This document shows positions 33,441 through 43,623 of a stretch of 64,000 bases of DNA, in pieces. The notes below the pieces were generated by a model. That model had not been told where the DNA came from. It saw only the letters and a program-made list of their open reading frames with translations, and did not search any database. Source of the DNA: Limnoperna fortunei (Eukaryota; Mollusca; Bivalvia; Mytilida; Modiolidae); the NCBI GenBank assembly GCA_944474755.1, contig OX104125.1, positions 51,075,346 through 51,139,345 on the forward strand, in the 5' to 3' direction. Each line of letters begins with the position of its first letter. Within the stretch, counting starts at the first letter, position 1. Position numbers and translations under genes: made by a program.

Positions 33441-34312
33441 TAAAAAATGGCAAATGAACAGAGATCATTTTGAGATGAGCCATGTGTAAATTAACGCTTT
33501 AAACTTCATAATGGCATAATTAAAATACCTGAATGCTTCCAAAAAGCATAACAAAGACCTGCAAGGGGCAATAATTTTTGTAAAATGTGCCTACACCTGT
33601 TGGATGGTCCAATTTTTTTGGACTAAGTTGAAAAGTAACTTGTAAAAGTAACAAAATTGGTTACTGTTTCATTTCTATAGCCGGATGTAACCGGGAACCA
33701 GCTTGACAAACCCATGCGCAACATGTCGATATTCGTACTTGGGTCTCAGATATGCAATTTAAATTTGAAATGTTTGGTTAAAAAATTTTTTTAAGTCTAA
33801 GTATTATTTTCAAGCATTCAAATCTAGCGAACAGTTTTAATGAAAATCATAACTAAAAAAGCAGGACCAAACGGTTATTTAGGTCGAAGCATTTGTAAGT
33901 ATCCTAACGTGGTTTTTACAACAAAGGGCGATTTCTTCAATTCCTGCAAAGGGTAAAAAAATCAAGCTAGACCCGAAACAGGGAACTATAGAAATGTTCC
34001 TCTGTAGTGGCGATAATTCAAAAGACACCTTTGAAACCATTTCCTGAAATTAAGATTTATACTTCAACACATTAAAACAACTGATATATTATTTTTGTTC
34101 AACAAAAAGTCTGTTGTACATGTATTAAGAAGTAAATATTCTCAGAAAATGTTTCCAAAAAGAGTAAAAAAAACTAAAATTCAATTTTGGCCAGCTGGGC
34201 TCTATACAGAGGCATAGTCCCTTGACCCCAGCTAGATCATGGCCCATTGAATATTCTAATAATCCAAAATGATCCCTGGTGAAAAAAGATGTTCAGAATT
34301 GGCCAATTGACC
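33441..34312. other. Intergenic sequence without recognised gene
   Basis: Mostly AT-rich. A short inverted pair CATTTCTATAG (33670) and CTATAGAAATG (33985) may mark an old element, but I cannot define its ends. Confidence 0.3.
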
Positions 34313-34862
34313 CATTTCCAGTTTAACATGATTTACCGGTATCTCCCATTTACTTTCAGTTAAAAATGACTTTGATATAGAAATAAATATTTTACATTGT
34401 TTTTGATTGTTTGTTTATTGTTTAATGCCACTTTTAGCAATGTTTTGAACAGCTATATCATGGTGTACAGTTTTATTAGAGGGGATTTGCCGGAGTACCC
34501 AGAGAAAACCCCCAACCTTTGTTAGGAATACTGGCAATCCTTGTCAATTAAGATTGAGTCCAGTAAACCCTGCCTGCAGTGAGACTCGAACCTGCAACCT
34601 CAGTGTTGACAGACCACGTGATCAATAGTAGACGAAATACATTAACCACTCGGCCACCGAGGAACCCGCATTGTTTTTGTACTGTTTGTCTATGCCAATT
34701 AAATTTAGTAGATGTTACTTTAGCCATAAACAACAGGTGAGTTTCAATATCAAAATATGACATCACAGGTAAGCTTGTTTAATCAAGCCATAAAACAGCT
34801 GGGATTCTATCTCAGATTAGCATCAGGTAATGGGGGATTCTAATATGATGTCCTTTAAACAC
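34313..34862. repeat. Segmental duplicate A (interrupted by a SINE)
   Basis: AATTGACCCATTTCCAG through ATTAGCATCAGGTAAT matches 39163-39480 in order and orientation with moderate divergence. The duplicate is split by the SINE at 34406-34668; the other copy has the uninterrupted site. Confidence 0.75.
34406..34668 (-). mobile_element. SINE with 11-bp target-site duplication
   Basis: Near full-length minus-strand copy, ending in the box-A region (complement of ACCACTCGGCCACCGAGG). It is flanked by CATTGTTTTTG at 34395-34405 and 34669-34679. The paralogous sequence near 39275 (GCATCGTTTTTTTGT) lacks the insertion. Confidence 0.9.
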
Positions 34863-35349
34863 TTTGGATTCAATTTCATCGTTCTTTGTTCTGATTGTTA
34901 AATATATTGTTAATGTTAATAAATATATATGCTAATTTGTTTATAATTTATATTTCTTTTTTTTCTACCATGTTATTCACGAGAAAAATAATAGCGAGCA
35001 AAGCTCACAAAGATGTCCGCGAAGAGCGGTGAGCTCTAGCATGTCTAGGACAATTACGTGTCATATGATCAAAATAAAATCAGGTGATTAAAATCTGCTT
35101 AATGCTGATATTGATTTTTTTTCATCCGGAAGTTGATATCGTCAAAAACTGTAACAAAGTGAATGAAGAAAAGTACTAAAAATAATTTTAAGAAAGACTT
35201 GAAAATAAAGTTGACATCGATAAAAAATAAATGCTATATATTTAAAATTAACAACAAAAATTTCATACTATTTTTTGCAATCTCTAAATCGATCCTTAAA
35301 AAAATTGACAATCAAATTACATTTCAAGTGATGTCACCGTTACAAAGAA
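34863..35349. other. AT-rich intergenic sequence
   Basis: Includes AGCGAGCAAAGCTCACAAAG and a lysine-rich short frame (35163-35369) with no domain. No gene is recognised. Confidence 0.3.
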
Positions 35350-35500
35350 AGACGTCACGTGACCACTGACATTTAGAGGCATTTTTAGGGTGTTCGGAAG
35401 TAACGTCAATTATGAAATGCATATTATATATTGATAATAAAGGACTATATTGTCTGTGCTCTCATTTTGGCAATGCCTACTCCATATTAATTTTGTAACA
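35350..35500 (+). repeat. Dispersed repeat, copy 1 (inverted copy at 63857)
   Basis: GTCACGTGACCACTGACATT through TTGGCAATGCCTACTCCATATT aligns, in reverse orientation, with 63857-64000 at clearly recognisable identity. It is probably part of a transposon whose limits are not visible. Confidence 0.75.
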
Positions 35501-35635
35501 AGTAAGGATCTCGGAAATTGAAACAGCTAAACATGCTAAAATAAACCTTTACCTATATGTAGGCACGAAATGTAAAATTTCTATATTTTCATATCAGAAT
35601 AAAAATAATTTATGCCTACCCCAATTAATTGATTA

Positions 35636-35706
35636 TTTAAATATGGGTAGGTAATGCTCGTGGCAAAATATTCATGAATATACATGTAATGCCTACCCAT
35701 ATTTAA
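35636..35706. repeat. Hairpin of about 70 bp
   Basis: TTTAAATATGGGTAGG at the left is mirrored by CCTACCCATATTTAAA at the right with GGTAATGC / TGCC continuing the stem. It may be a small MITE. Confidence 0.7.
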
Positions 35707-35903
35707 AGGGCACCCTGATTTACAAAAATACCCTTGAAAATACAGTATATAAATATTACCTGTCTGACAGGGTGACAGTATTTTCGAAAGTTGACAATTT
35801 TGCTGCCACCAAGTCAGACATGTAACTTTTTTTTTTATAATAGCGAAAAACTATTCAAACCATGAAGAACTTTATTCAATAATGTTATTTAATTGATGTA
35901 ATA

Positions 35904-38498
35904 ATGGTAATGAAATCTGATCTTGAAACTGTATGGTTGGAGGTGAAACCAGATCACAGAAAATCTTTTCTCCTTTGTTTTGTGTATCGCCCCCCACAGT
36001 CATTAACAGAATGGTTTGATAAATTTGAATATGAATTGTTAAATGCAATGAAAATTAATACTGATATAATTCTTATGGGAGATTTTAATCTTGATTTTTT
36101 AACTCCAAATAAAATATCTCCAAAATGGATTAGTATCTTAGAAACACTTAATTTTCATCAAATTATCCAAGAACCAACTAGAATAACAGAAAATTCTAAA
36201 ACTTTAATAGACCATATATATGTTAGAAACAGAGATAAAATAGAACAAATAAATGTCCTAAAATACAGCTTAAGTGATCACTACCCTGTAAGTTTTATTA
36301 GAAATGATAAAATTACTACAAGAAAACATTCTCACACCACTGTTACATTTAGAAATTTTAGAAAATTTGATGAATATTCTTTCTTAAATGATTTAACTAC
36401 TGCACCCTTCTATGAAGTTGAAATGGAGTGTGATCCAGAGAAATGTATTGAAATATGGTATACTATTTTCAACACTATTATAAATAAACATGCCCCACTG
36501 ATCACTAAGAGAATAAAGAGAGAAAAACAACCTAAATGGTATAATGAAGAAATTAGTAATGCTAGAAAAATGAGGGAAAAATATCATGCTCTTAGGTCCT
36601 GGTCAAATTATAGATTTTGGAGAAACAAAACAATTCAACTCACAAATGATGCTAAAAAATTATATTACAACAACATGGTAAATGATTCTAAAGATCCCAG
36701 AATCTTGTGGAGCTGCATTCAAAGTCTTACTCCTACATCAAATACAACACCATACAAATTAAAAATTGAAGATGACAAACATGTTACTGACACAAAAGAA
36801 ATTGTTACCATATTCAATAAGTTTTTTACTACATGTGTAGACAAATTGAGAGAAACTGACTCTGATTCCTCATGCACTGATTTTATCAAGCTAAGAGAAT
36901 TTGTAATGGATAAATTAGCACAACCATTTTCAATTCCCTACATACAGGTACCTGATTTACTACTGAGTATAAATAAACTTAATGTAAATAAATCAGCAGG
37001 ATCCGATTGTATTGGTCCAAAGTTACTCAAACTAAGTGCACCATTTATTGTGTCTTCTTTAACTTATATATTCAATAAAATGATTGAAAAGGGTATTTTT
37101 CCTGATATTTTAAAAAATGCAAAAGTATCACCAATATTTAAATCAGGAGATAAAGATTTAACTTCAAACTATAGGCCAATTTCAGTTCTCCCCACTTTAA
37201 CAAAACTTATTGAACACCATGTTCAAAAACATTTCTACAGTTATTTGTCAAATTTAAATTTACTTCATCCAGCACAATCAGGGTTTAGACCAAATCATTC
37301 ATGCCAAACCGCTCTAACTAATATTATTGATCATTTTCTTGAACAAATGAATGAAGGGAACATAAACATTGCAATCCTTCTGGACCTAAGAAAAGCTTTT
37401 GATGTAGTTGACCATGATATATTATGCAAAAAATTAAATATATATGGATGTAATACAAAAACAGTTGAATTTTTCAGGTCATATTTGAACAATCGAACAC
37501 AACAAGTCCAAATAGGAAATATTAAATCTGATCCAATGAAAATCAAGTATGGTGTCCCCCAAGGTTCAATACTTGGACCCCTTCTCTTTATATTATATAT
37601 TAATGATTTTCCCCTTCATGTTAAACATTCCCTTACTGATCTATATGCGGATGACTCAACAATTCATTTATCTGGTAAAAATGTAGATGTTCTGCAACCC
37701 AAAATTCAAGAAGACATACTTGAAATTGAAAAATGGTGTCAAGAAAATAAAATGTTTATAAATTGTAGTAAAACAAAGTGTATGGTTATTGGAACTAAGC
37801 AAAAGCTTGTTACACAAAATAAAAATTGCAATCTCTGTCTAAAATCAATACCATTGGAGATTTCAAATTGTGAAAAAATTTTGGGAATTAAAATTGACTC
37901 TAATCTACACTGGACTGAACAAGTTGACAGTGTATGTTCAAAAATTTCAAGTCGAATCTATTTGTTGTCAAAGATTAAAAGGTATCTAACTCTTGATTCA
38001 ACGAAACTGTTTTATAATGGTTATATTTTGCCTTTAATTGACTATTGTATCACTATTTGGGGAAATTGTAGTGCAGTAAACTTGAATCGTATTGCAAAAC
38101 TCCAAAAAAGAGTTGTCAGACTTATTTTAGATGCTGACTTTTTAGCCCCATCTGCTCCTCTTTTCAAAAAATTAGAATTTTTGACAGTTGAAAATAGAAT
38201 TCTGTATCATAAATGTATTTTAGTTCATAAATGCATTAATAATGAAGCCCCACAATATCTTACAAGAAAGATAAATTACATCTCTAATGAAAATCCTTAT
38301 CAATTACGAAATGTAACAAATGGAGATTTGTGTATTCCAAAACCAAAAACAGAACTTTTTAAACAATCCTTTTTCTATTCTGGACCTTTTCTATGGAATA
38401 GACTTCCAATCACTGTACGTTCCTCTAAATCTCTAGATACTTTTAAGATTAAATTAAAATCATTTTTATTGAATACACAAAATCAAGAGATAAGTTAG
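35904..38498 (+). CDS. LINE retrotransposon ORF2: endonuclease (partial) and reverse transcriptase
   Basis: An uninterrupted 864-codon frame. Near the N-terminus are the second half of an apurinic-type endonuclease (GDFNLDF about residue 59; SDHYP about 124). The reverse transcriptase follows, with LDLRKAFD (about 493-500), GVPQGSILGPLLF (about 549) and the catalytic YADD (about 580). A C-terminal region of about 250 residues typical of CR1/Jockey-like LINEs ends in LKSFLLN. It would act in target-primed reverse transcription at nicked DNA. The first part of the endonuclease is missing, and an in-frame stop lies just upstream of the ATG, so the copy is 5'-truncated and probably not autonomous. 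The intact remainder suggests a recent insertion. Clade within the CR1/L2/Daphne group is uncertain. Confidence 0.95.
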   Translation: MVMKSDLETVWLEVKPDHRKSFLLCFVYRPPQSLTEWFDKFEYELLNAMKINTDIILMGDFNLDFLTPNKISPKWISILETLNFHQIIQEPTRITENSKTLIDHIYVRNRDKIEQINVLKYSLSDHYPVSFIRNDKITTRKHSHTTVTFRNFRKFDEYSFLNDLTTAPFYEVEMECDPEKCIEIWYTIFNTIINKHAPLITKRIKREKQPKWYNEEISNARKMREKYHALRSWSNYRFWRNKTIQLTNDAKKLYYNNMVNDSKDPRILWSCIQSLTPTSNTTPYKLKIEDDKHVTDTKEIVTIFNKFFTTCVDKLRETDSDSSCTDFIKLREFVMDKLAQPFSIPYIQVPDLLLSINKLNVNKSAGSDCIGPKLLKLSAPFIVSSLTYIFNKMIEKGIFPDILKNAKVSPIFKSGDKDLTSNYRPISVLPTLTKLIEHHVQKHFYSYLSNLNLLHPAQSGFRPNHSCQTALTNIIDHFLEQMNEGNINIAILLDLRKAFDVVDHDILCKKLNIYGCNTKTVEFFRSYLNNRTQQVQIGNIKSDPMKIKYGVPQGSILGPLLFILYINDFPLHVKHSLTDLYADDSTIHLSGKNVDVLQPKIQEDILEIEKWCQENKMFINCSKTKCMVIGTKQKLVTQNKNCNLCLKSIPLEISNCEKILGIKIDSNLHWTEQVDSVCSKISSRIYLLSKIKRYLTLDSTKLFYNGYILPLIDYCITIWGNCSAVNLNRIAKLQKRVVRLILDADFLAPSAPLFKKLEFLTVENRILYHKCILVHKCINNEAPQYLTRKINYISNENPYQLRNVTNGDLCIPKPKTELFKQSFFYSGPFLWNRLPITVRSSKSLDTFKIKLKSFLLNTQNQEIS

Positions 38499-38738
38499 AC
38501 AATTTATAATGTTATATTTTGTATACAATATGGACCTTAACATTAATTTACATGTTTAATGTTTCTTGTTCATCTGTTTTGATGATATGTGTATGTATGC
38601 TTCATTATTTTAAATGTATTGTGAACTTTCATTTTATATTTTTTTCCTTGTATTCATGTAACATTGTATGATGAACTTTATGAGGGCCTCAGGGAAGATT
38701 AGTTTTTAACTAACTGAGTTACCCTCTTTAAATAAAGC

Positions 38739-38742
<4 letters not shown>

Positions 38743-38771
<29 letters not shown>
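38743..38771. repeat. (ATT)n tail
   Basis: About ten consecutive ATT units ending the LINE. Confidence 0.95.
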
Positions 38772-38772
<1 letters not shown>

Positions 38773-39162
38773 TAACAATAAAAGTAAACTAACAGTATCT
38801 TTAATGTACCTAGTTTGAAGTAGAAAAACGTTTGTTGCTTGACATTATTGTCGTCTGTTTACAACGGAAATGTAAAAATAGATATTGTGCATGCACAAAT
38901 GGTAGTGTAACATTCCGTAACTATGGTAGCGGGAGACAGTATTTTTAGCGGGTGACAGTATTTTTCAGACAGTAAATTTTTTTTTACAGTACTTATCATG
39001 CTTATATGTCACGGTGGCCTATGGAGGATTAACATTGTAAATGAAATTGAGGTATAATAATAACAAATGATAGATATTACCATATACTTAGTATTATGAT
39101 AATAAACCAATATTTGGGAAATATATATTTTGCTTTGTCCCACAGGATATGTTTGACTAGTT
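38772..39162. other. Intergenic sequence 3' of the LINE
   Basis: Contains the short direct repeat GACAGTATTTTT (about 38936 and 38951). The related phrase GGGTGACAGTATTTTCG occurs at 35770 on the other side of the LINE. No gene. Confidence 0.35.
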
Positions 39163-39480
39163 AAATTGACCCATTTCCATGATTTACATGATTTATCTCC
39201 CTTTTTACTTCCAGTTAAAAAAACTACGTCTATCATCACTAAAAGACTATGATATTGAAACAAAGATTTTGCATCGTTTTTTTGTATTGTTCATCTATGC
39301 CAATTAAATTATCTAATTAACCTCATTAGTAGATGTTACTTTAGCCATATATAGGCAAGAGGTGAGTTTGAAGATTGGAACATGTACTAGTATGTCACTG
39401 GTAGTGGTATGCTTGTTTAATCAAACAGCTGGAGTTCTACCTTAGATTAGCATCATGTAAATGCGGTAACAGGTTAATTA
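39163..39480. repeat. Segmental duplicate B (uninterrupted)
   Basis: Matches 34313-34862 without the SINE: AATTGACCCATTTCCAT, TCTATGCCAATTAAATT, TAGTAGATGTTACTTTAGCC and TTAGATTAGCATCA occur in the same order. Confidence 0.75.
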
Positions 39481-39899
39481 ATTTACAATCATGTTTACAC
39501 AGCAGGGGGTTTTAATAACATCTTCCATTAGATTTTGACACCTGTAATTAACATAAGCGTTCAAATCTATCAATGATATCGGTAAATGTCCATTTCATGA
39601 CATAAGTTTTCAACAGGACAAACTACTGCTGTAGCTGCAGTTTTTAGTACCGGCAGTGGACACTAGGTGGCGTTTTTTTTTTAAATTGGAAAGTCGTCAA
39701 TTGGGGTACTGATATTTAAATAATCTATAAGCTTGAGGCAGCCATGAATTATTTCTTAAATAAACATAGGTTAATTAATTTATAGCATATCTTAATCAGG
39801 TTTACACATCAGGGGTTTTAATAATATCCTCACTCAGATATTGACACCTGTCTGTCATTCACAATTGTCCATTTCAAAAGTTTTCAACAGGACAGACTG
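39472..39899. repeat. Tandem duplication of about 296 bp
   Basis: GGTTAATTAATTTA at 39472 and 39768 begin two units sharing TCAGGTTTACACA-type sequence, GGTTTTAATAA, ATTTTGACACCTGT-type sequence and AAGTTTTCAACAGGACA. The second unit is broken by the TIR element at 39900-41514 and continues after it (GTACCATCCTCCAGAAGTGG, against GTACCGGCAGTGG in unit 1). Confidence 0.75.
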
Positions 39900-41514
39900 G
39901 GTGTGTTCCCCGAACGCCTACTGGATAAAAACAACACCTCATTAGGTAGGGGGATTAATTGGTCTATCAAGGGGAATGCCATAATTAGTTTACCTGTATT
40001 TACCTTGAAAATTAGAATAATGTATAGTATTAAGAAACTGAATTGAATAGAAAAATATCAAAGTAAAATATAAAAAAGAATGGATGGTTTCAAATTAATT
40101 AAAATTAATTTTAAAAAGTGACTAAAATGTTACAAAATATACATTATTTGTCAATAAAATAAACAATTGTCTTCATAATGTCCAAAGCCAATTTATTAAG
40201 CTTCAAAATAGCTTTAAAAGAGACTGAGATGATGAGATTGTACCATTACCAATTAATAGTGTTCACATGTCAACCCTTTGAACATTGCAAACTTAAATAG
40301 CATAAAAATGGGTGAAAAGTCAAAACCCCTAAACAAGGCCTGAAAAGCCCAGCACACTGGTAGAGGGGATGATCTATTGACTATAAAGACAAAGAAAAAA
40401 AATTGTAGAAAGTTCCTAAGAAATATGCAGACAGCACTGGGAATCATATTGCATTAGCTTCAATAGAAATACCAAAGTAAATGAAGTATGTTTCTGTGTA
40501 AATAAGATGTTGGGTAAATCTCTGGGAAAAAAAAATTCCTGATTTAATTGCAAATGGCATACATTTAGAAACCCCTATAGAAAAGCCATATCCGATACTA
40601 ACAACAGTTCTACTTGCAAGGAAAAACTATGTTATAATATGTTCAAGCACTTGTCAAATAACGTTAAAGGAACGTTACCCGACAGGCATCATGGAATTAT
40701 TGACTTACACTGACTCAGCATCAAAGCTCCTCCATCTCGAATAAGTGACAAAATGACTCAGTGTTTTATAGTTTAGTGCTCTGGGTTTATTTCGGTTACT
40801 TAATTATTCACTTGTGTTAAACCAATAATCGTAATTGCAATTACCATTATCCCAAGATGTCGGAGGATCAAACAGGTAAAATTGTTTTTCTCCTGTATCT
40901 TTTTTCATAAACGATGGCGTCAGACCCCACCCAGTCGCCAATTAGATCTCTATATTATTTACCTGTTTGCAAAACTGTGGTACATGTAAGGTACACGGTC
41001 TAAGTCCCGAGATATTTGGATTCGAAAATTTTTAAATGATCATCGTAATTGTTATGTTAGATAATCGTAATTGCGAATTTAAAATCATATATGATAAAAA
41101 ATCAATTTCATCTGACTTCAAGAATTTGTCGTACACAAAAAGAAATCATTTAAACGACCGTGGATGAGGATATAAGGTTTCTTGTATATGCATATATGTT
41201 TATTATATAAAATAAAAAGAATATAAGAAATAATAATTTAATTTCCAATTAGCATTATGATTCTGTTTATCCATGAAACTACGTACACGAAACATGGATC
41301 TTCTTGAAACTTTCCATACTAAGTAAGTAGTGCATCAATGTATCCAAATTATTCAAATGTGTAATAACCTATATTATATTGTGAAATTTCTAATACTTTT
41401 CTTATTTGATATTTTACCTATGTTAAAAACAGGGACACTAATTTAGAAGGCCCCTTAATCCCATACATTAATTAAATGTTTTTTTTAATCCAGTAGGCGT
41501 TCGGGGAATAAACC
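39900..41514. mobile_element. 1615-bp non-autonomous TIR transposon with 8-bp duplication
   Basis: Ends are GGTGTGTTCCCCGAACGCCT and, on the complement of the right end, GGTTTATTCCCCGAACGCCT, with identity continuing through ACTGGAT. Flanks are ACAGACTG at 39892-39899 and 41515-41522. The tandem paralog at about 39618 shows the same locus without the element. No transposase is encoded. GG-termini with 8-bp duplications would fit Merlin-like or hAT-like families; the assignment is open. Confidence 0.85.
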
Positions 41515-41522
41515 ACAGACTG

Positions 41523-41921
41523 CGGCTTTATTTGGAAGTACCATCCTCCAGAAGTGGACAATAGAAGGCATTTCTTAAATTGGACATACATGTATGTGTC
41601 CTAAAAAAATGTGCACTAATTTCTTGCCATATCTAAAATTGAAAAGTGGCCTTTATGAAAAGAACTTTTTTTTATTTTAAACAAGGGAGATAATGCTGTA
41701 CCTTTTCTCCAACTAGTTACTTTTATTAAAAGTTTTAATAGATACAAACTTATGTCTGAAATTTATGTATACCAAATACTACTGCAGTACACGTTTGTAA
41801 CAAACATGTTATAAACTGTAGTCTGAACGAGTGTTTCGCCAGGTGTGGTGTGGGATTCATAGCCATAGGTTTCGTTTTCAACTTTTGATACAAATCGTAA
41901 CCACAATAAAAATCAACATAC
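41523..41921. other. Continuation of duplicated unit and intergenic sequence
   Basis: The first 60 bases continue the interrupted 296-bp duplicate. The rest is AT-rich with no recognised gene. Confidence 0.4.
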
Positions 41922-41927
41922 CTTACT

Positions 41928-43199
41928 CAGGGTTCTCGTTAAGACGCGTATACGCGTCCTGGACGCGTCAAAGTTGTGTAGGACGCGCCATTTCTAGATT
42001 CCGTGCATCCTCGGGACGCATCGCAGTCAAATCATTTGCGTCCCTAAAATCAACAGCACGTCATTTACCAAAGCATACCAATGTCACTTTTACAACCGGA
42101 TGTAATTCTATTTTTAGCTGTGATGCACAGCAGGTGAAATATATTGATCTATGACAGTGACCGATGACCGATAATAAGTGGCTGAATTAACAAAATCTAA
42201 ACAATCTTAACATGATTTAAATTATTTTGTTAAGAAATTTATTATGTATTTAAAAGAAACAAACAAGTTTTTATTAACCATAATGATAATATCTTTCTTG
42301 TACATCGCGTCGAAAATAAACAAACACGTTTTCGATGTTCGTGGTTTTTAAACGGTAATTAAGTGAAACACCTGGCTTGCAACTTGATTTAAAGTGTTTT
42401 CTATTTGAATAATAAATTAATTATTTCCATTAACTATTAGTGACTAGCTAGAACTTGGAATCTTTGCGGGTTTACCTAACCTATAATTTAATACAAAATA
42501 TTTGCAGCAGAAAGATCGTTGTCGATGTTTTTAAAATGTGACTATTTGCAGCAGAAAGATCGTTTTCGATGTTTTTAAAATGTGACTAAGTGAAACACTT
42601 GGCTTGTGACCTGATTGCAATGATTAAAAAATATTATTGTAATGATTAAATGTCGAATGAACTTTTGTTATTTCAAATGAGGTTAAGCAGAAATATTGTC
42701 AAGTTTTGGATTGGTAAATTGAAACAAAATTTATAAAATTTATTGAAAATTGAAAAACTTGATAACTACTTAGTGCTTTGAAATTTATGTATTATACAAT
42801 TGGTCAAATTTTTTAAACTGAGGTGTTGCCTCTTATCACACTGAACCCATATTTTCTCCCAGATGAAGCCATGCAGACTTCAAATAACCAACAGAAATAA
42901 ATTCATAATTCCCTTCCATAAACATGATAAAATGATACTAAAATCTTGGGAAACATGTAGATTAAGCTGTCATGTAGTAATACATGGGTTTCAACAGGGA
43001 TTTTAGTATCAAATAAAACATGAAGATGTTCATAATGTTACAAAACAAAACTTAATGTTTTACTCATGGTAACGTCATGCAGTACCGGTAGTTTAGTTCG
43101 AGTCAACTTTATGGACTCACCAAGACAGATTGGGACTCATCATTCCAAAAAGTGATGAGTCCCAGGACTCACCATAAAAAAATCCTAGTGAGAACCCTG
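41928..43199. mobile_element. 1272-bp non-autonomous CAGGG-type element with 6-bp duplication
   Basis: The left end CAGGGTTCTCGTTAAGACGC and right end (complement CAGGGTTCTCACTAGGATTT) share a 10-bp terminus. The flanks are CTTACT at 41922-41927 and 43200-43205. The interior includes GACGCG-rich sequence at the left, a 53-bp direct duplication at about 42485-42590 (GCAGCAGAAAGATCGTT twice) and GGACTCA repeats near the right end. The open frame 41831-42154 starts outside the element and crosses its left terminus, so it is not a gene. Confidence 0.85.
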
Positions 43200-43205
43200 C
43201 TTACT

Positions 43206-43623
43206 GTAACATTATCATTCAGTGTGATGTGACACCCTACAAGGCAAAAAACCACTAATTAATACTTTCGTTTTCGTTGTTGTTCGTTGAGCAAGTTTCT
43301 ACCTTGCAGATCAAGCGTAACGATAGCACTCGAAGCTTGCAGGACCGATCACCGGATAGGCCGTTTATCCACGTACATGCCGTTTATTTATTATTAAATT
43401 GAAAATGCAGATCAATGATAAAAAGTAATAATAAAGTAAACAAAATATAAAATTTAATTTATATTTTATTAAAAGTATGTACGTGTTTGTAAGGGATCAG
43501 TGTTTATATCAACAAATTAAAATTACTATTACAAGTAATGGAAGAAGGGGGCAAAACTCTTCCAATCCTATTTATTTCTGAGTTATTCCTCTTTGATACT
43601 TTGATGGTATTTGAAAATGTGTT
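43206..43623. other. Intergenic sequence
   Basis: AT-rich with no recognised gene or element. Confidence 0.3.

Larger units (their letters stand above)
35850..38771 (+). mobile_element. 5'-truncated LINE with (ATT)n tail
   Basis: The ORF is followed by about 240 bp of 3' UTR containing AATAAAGCATT and a terminal ATT repeat of about 10 units (38743-38771), the tail type of CR1/L2-like LINEs. The 5' boundary is only approximate because I could not find a target-site duplication. Confidence 0.85.

Noticed and set aside
41831..42154. 107-codon plus-strand ORF
   Set aside because: It crosses the left terminus of the CAGGG element at 41928, so it joins unrelated sequences by chance.
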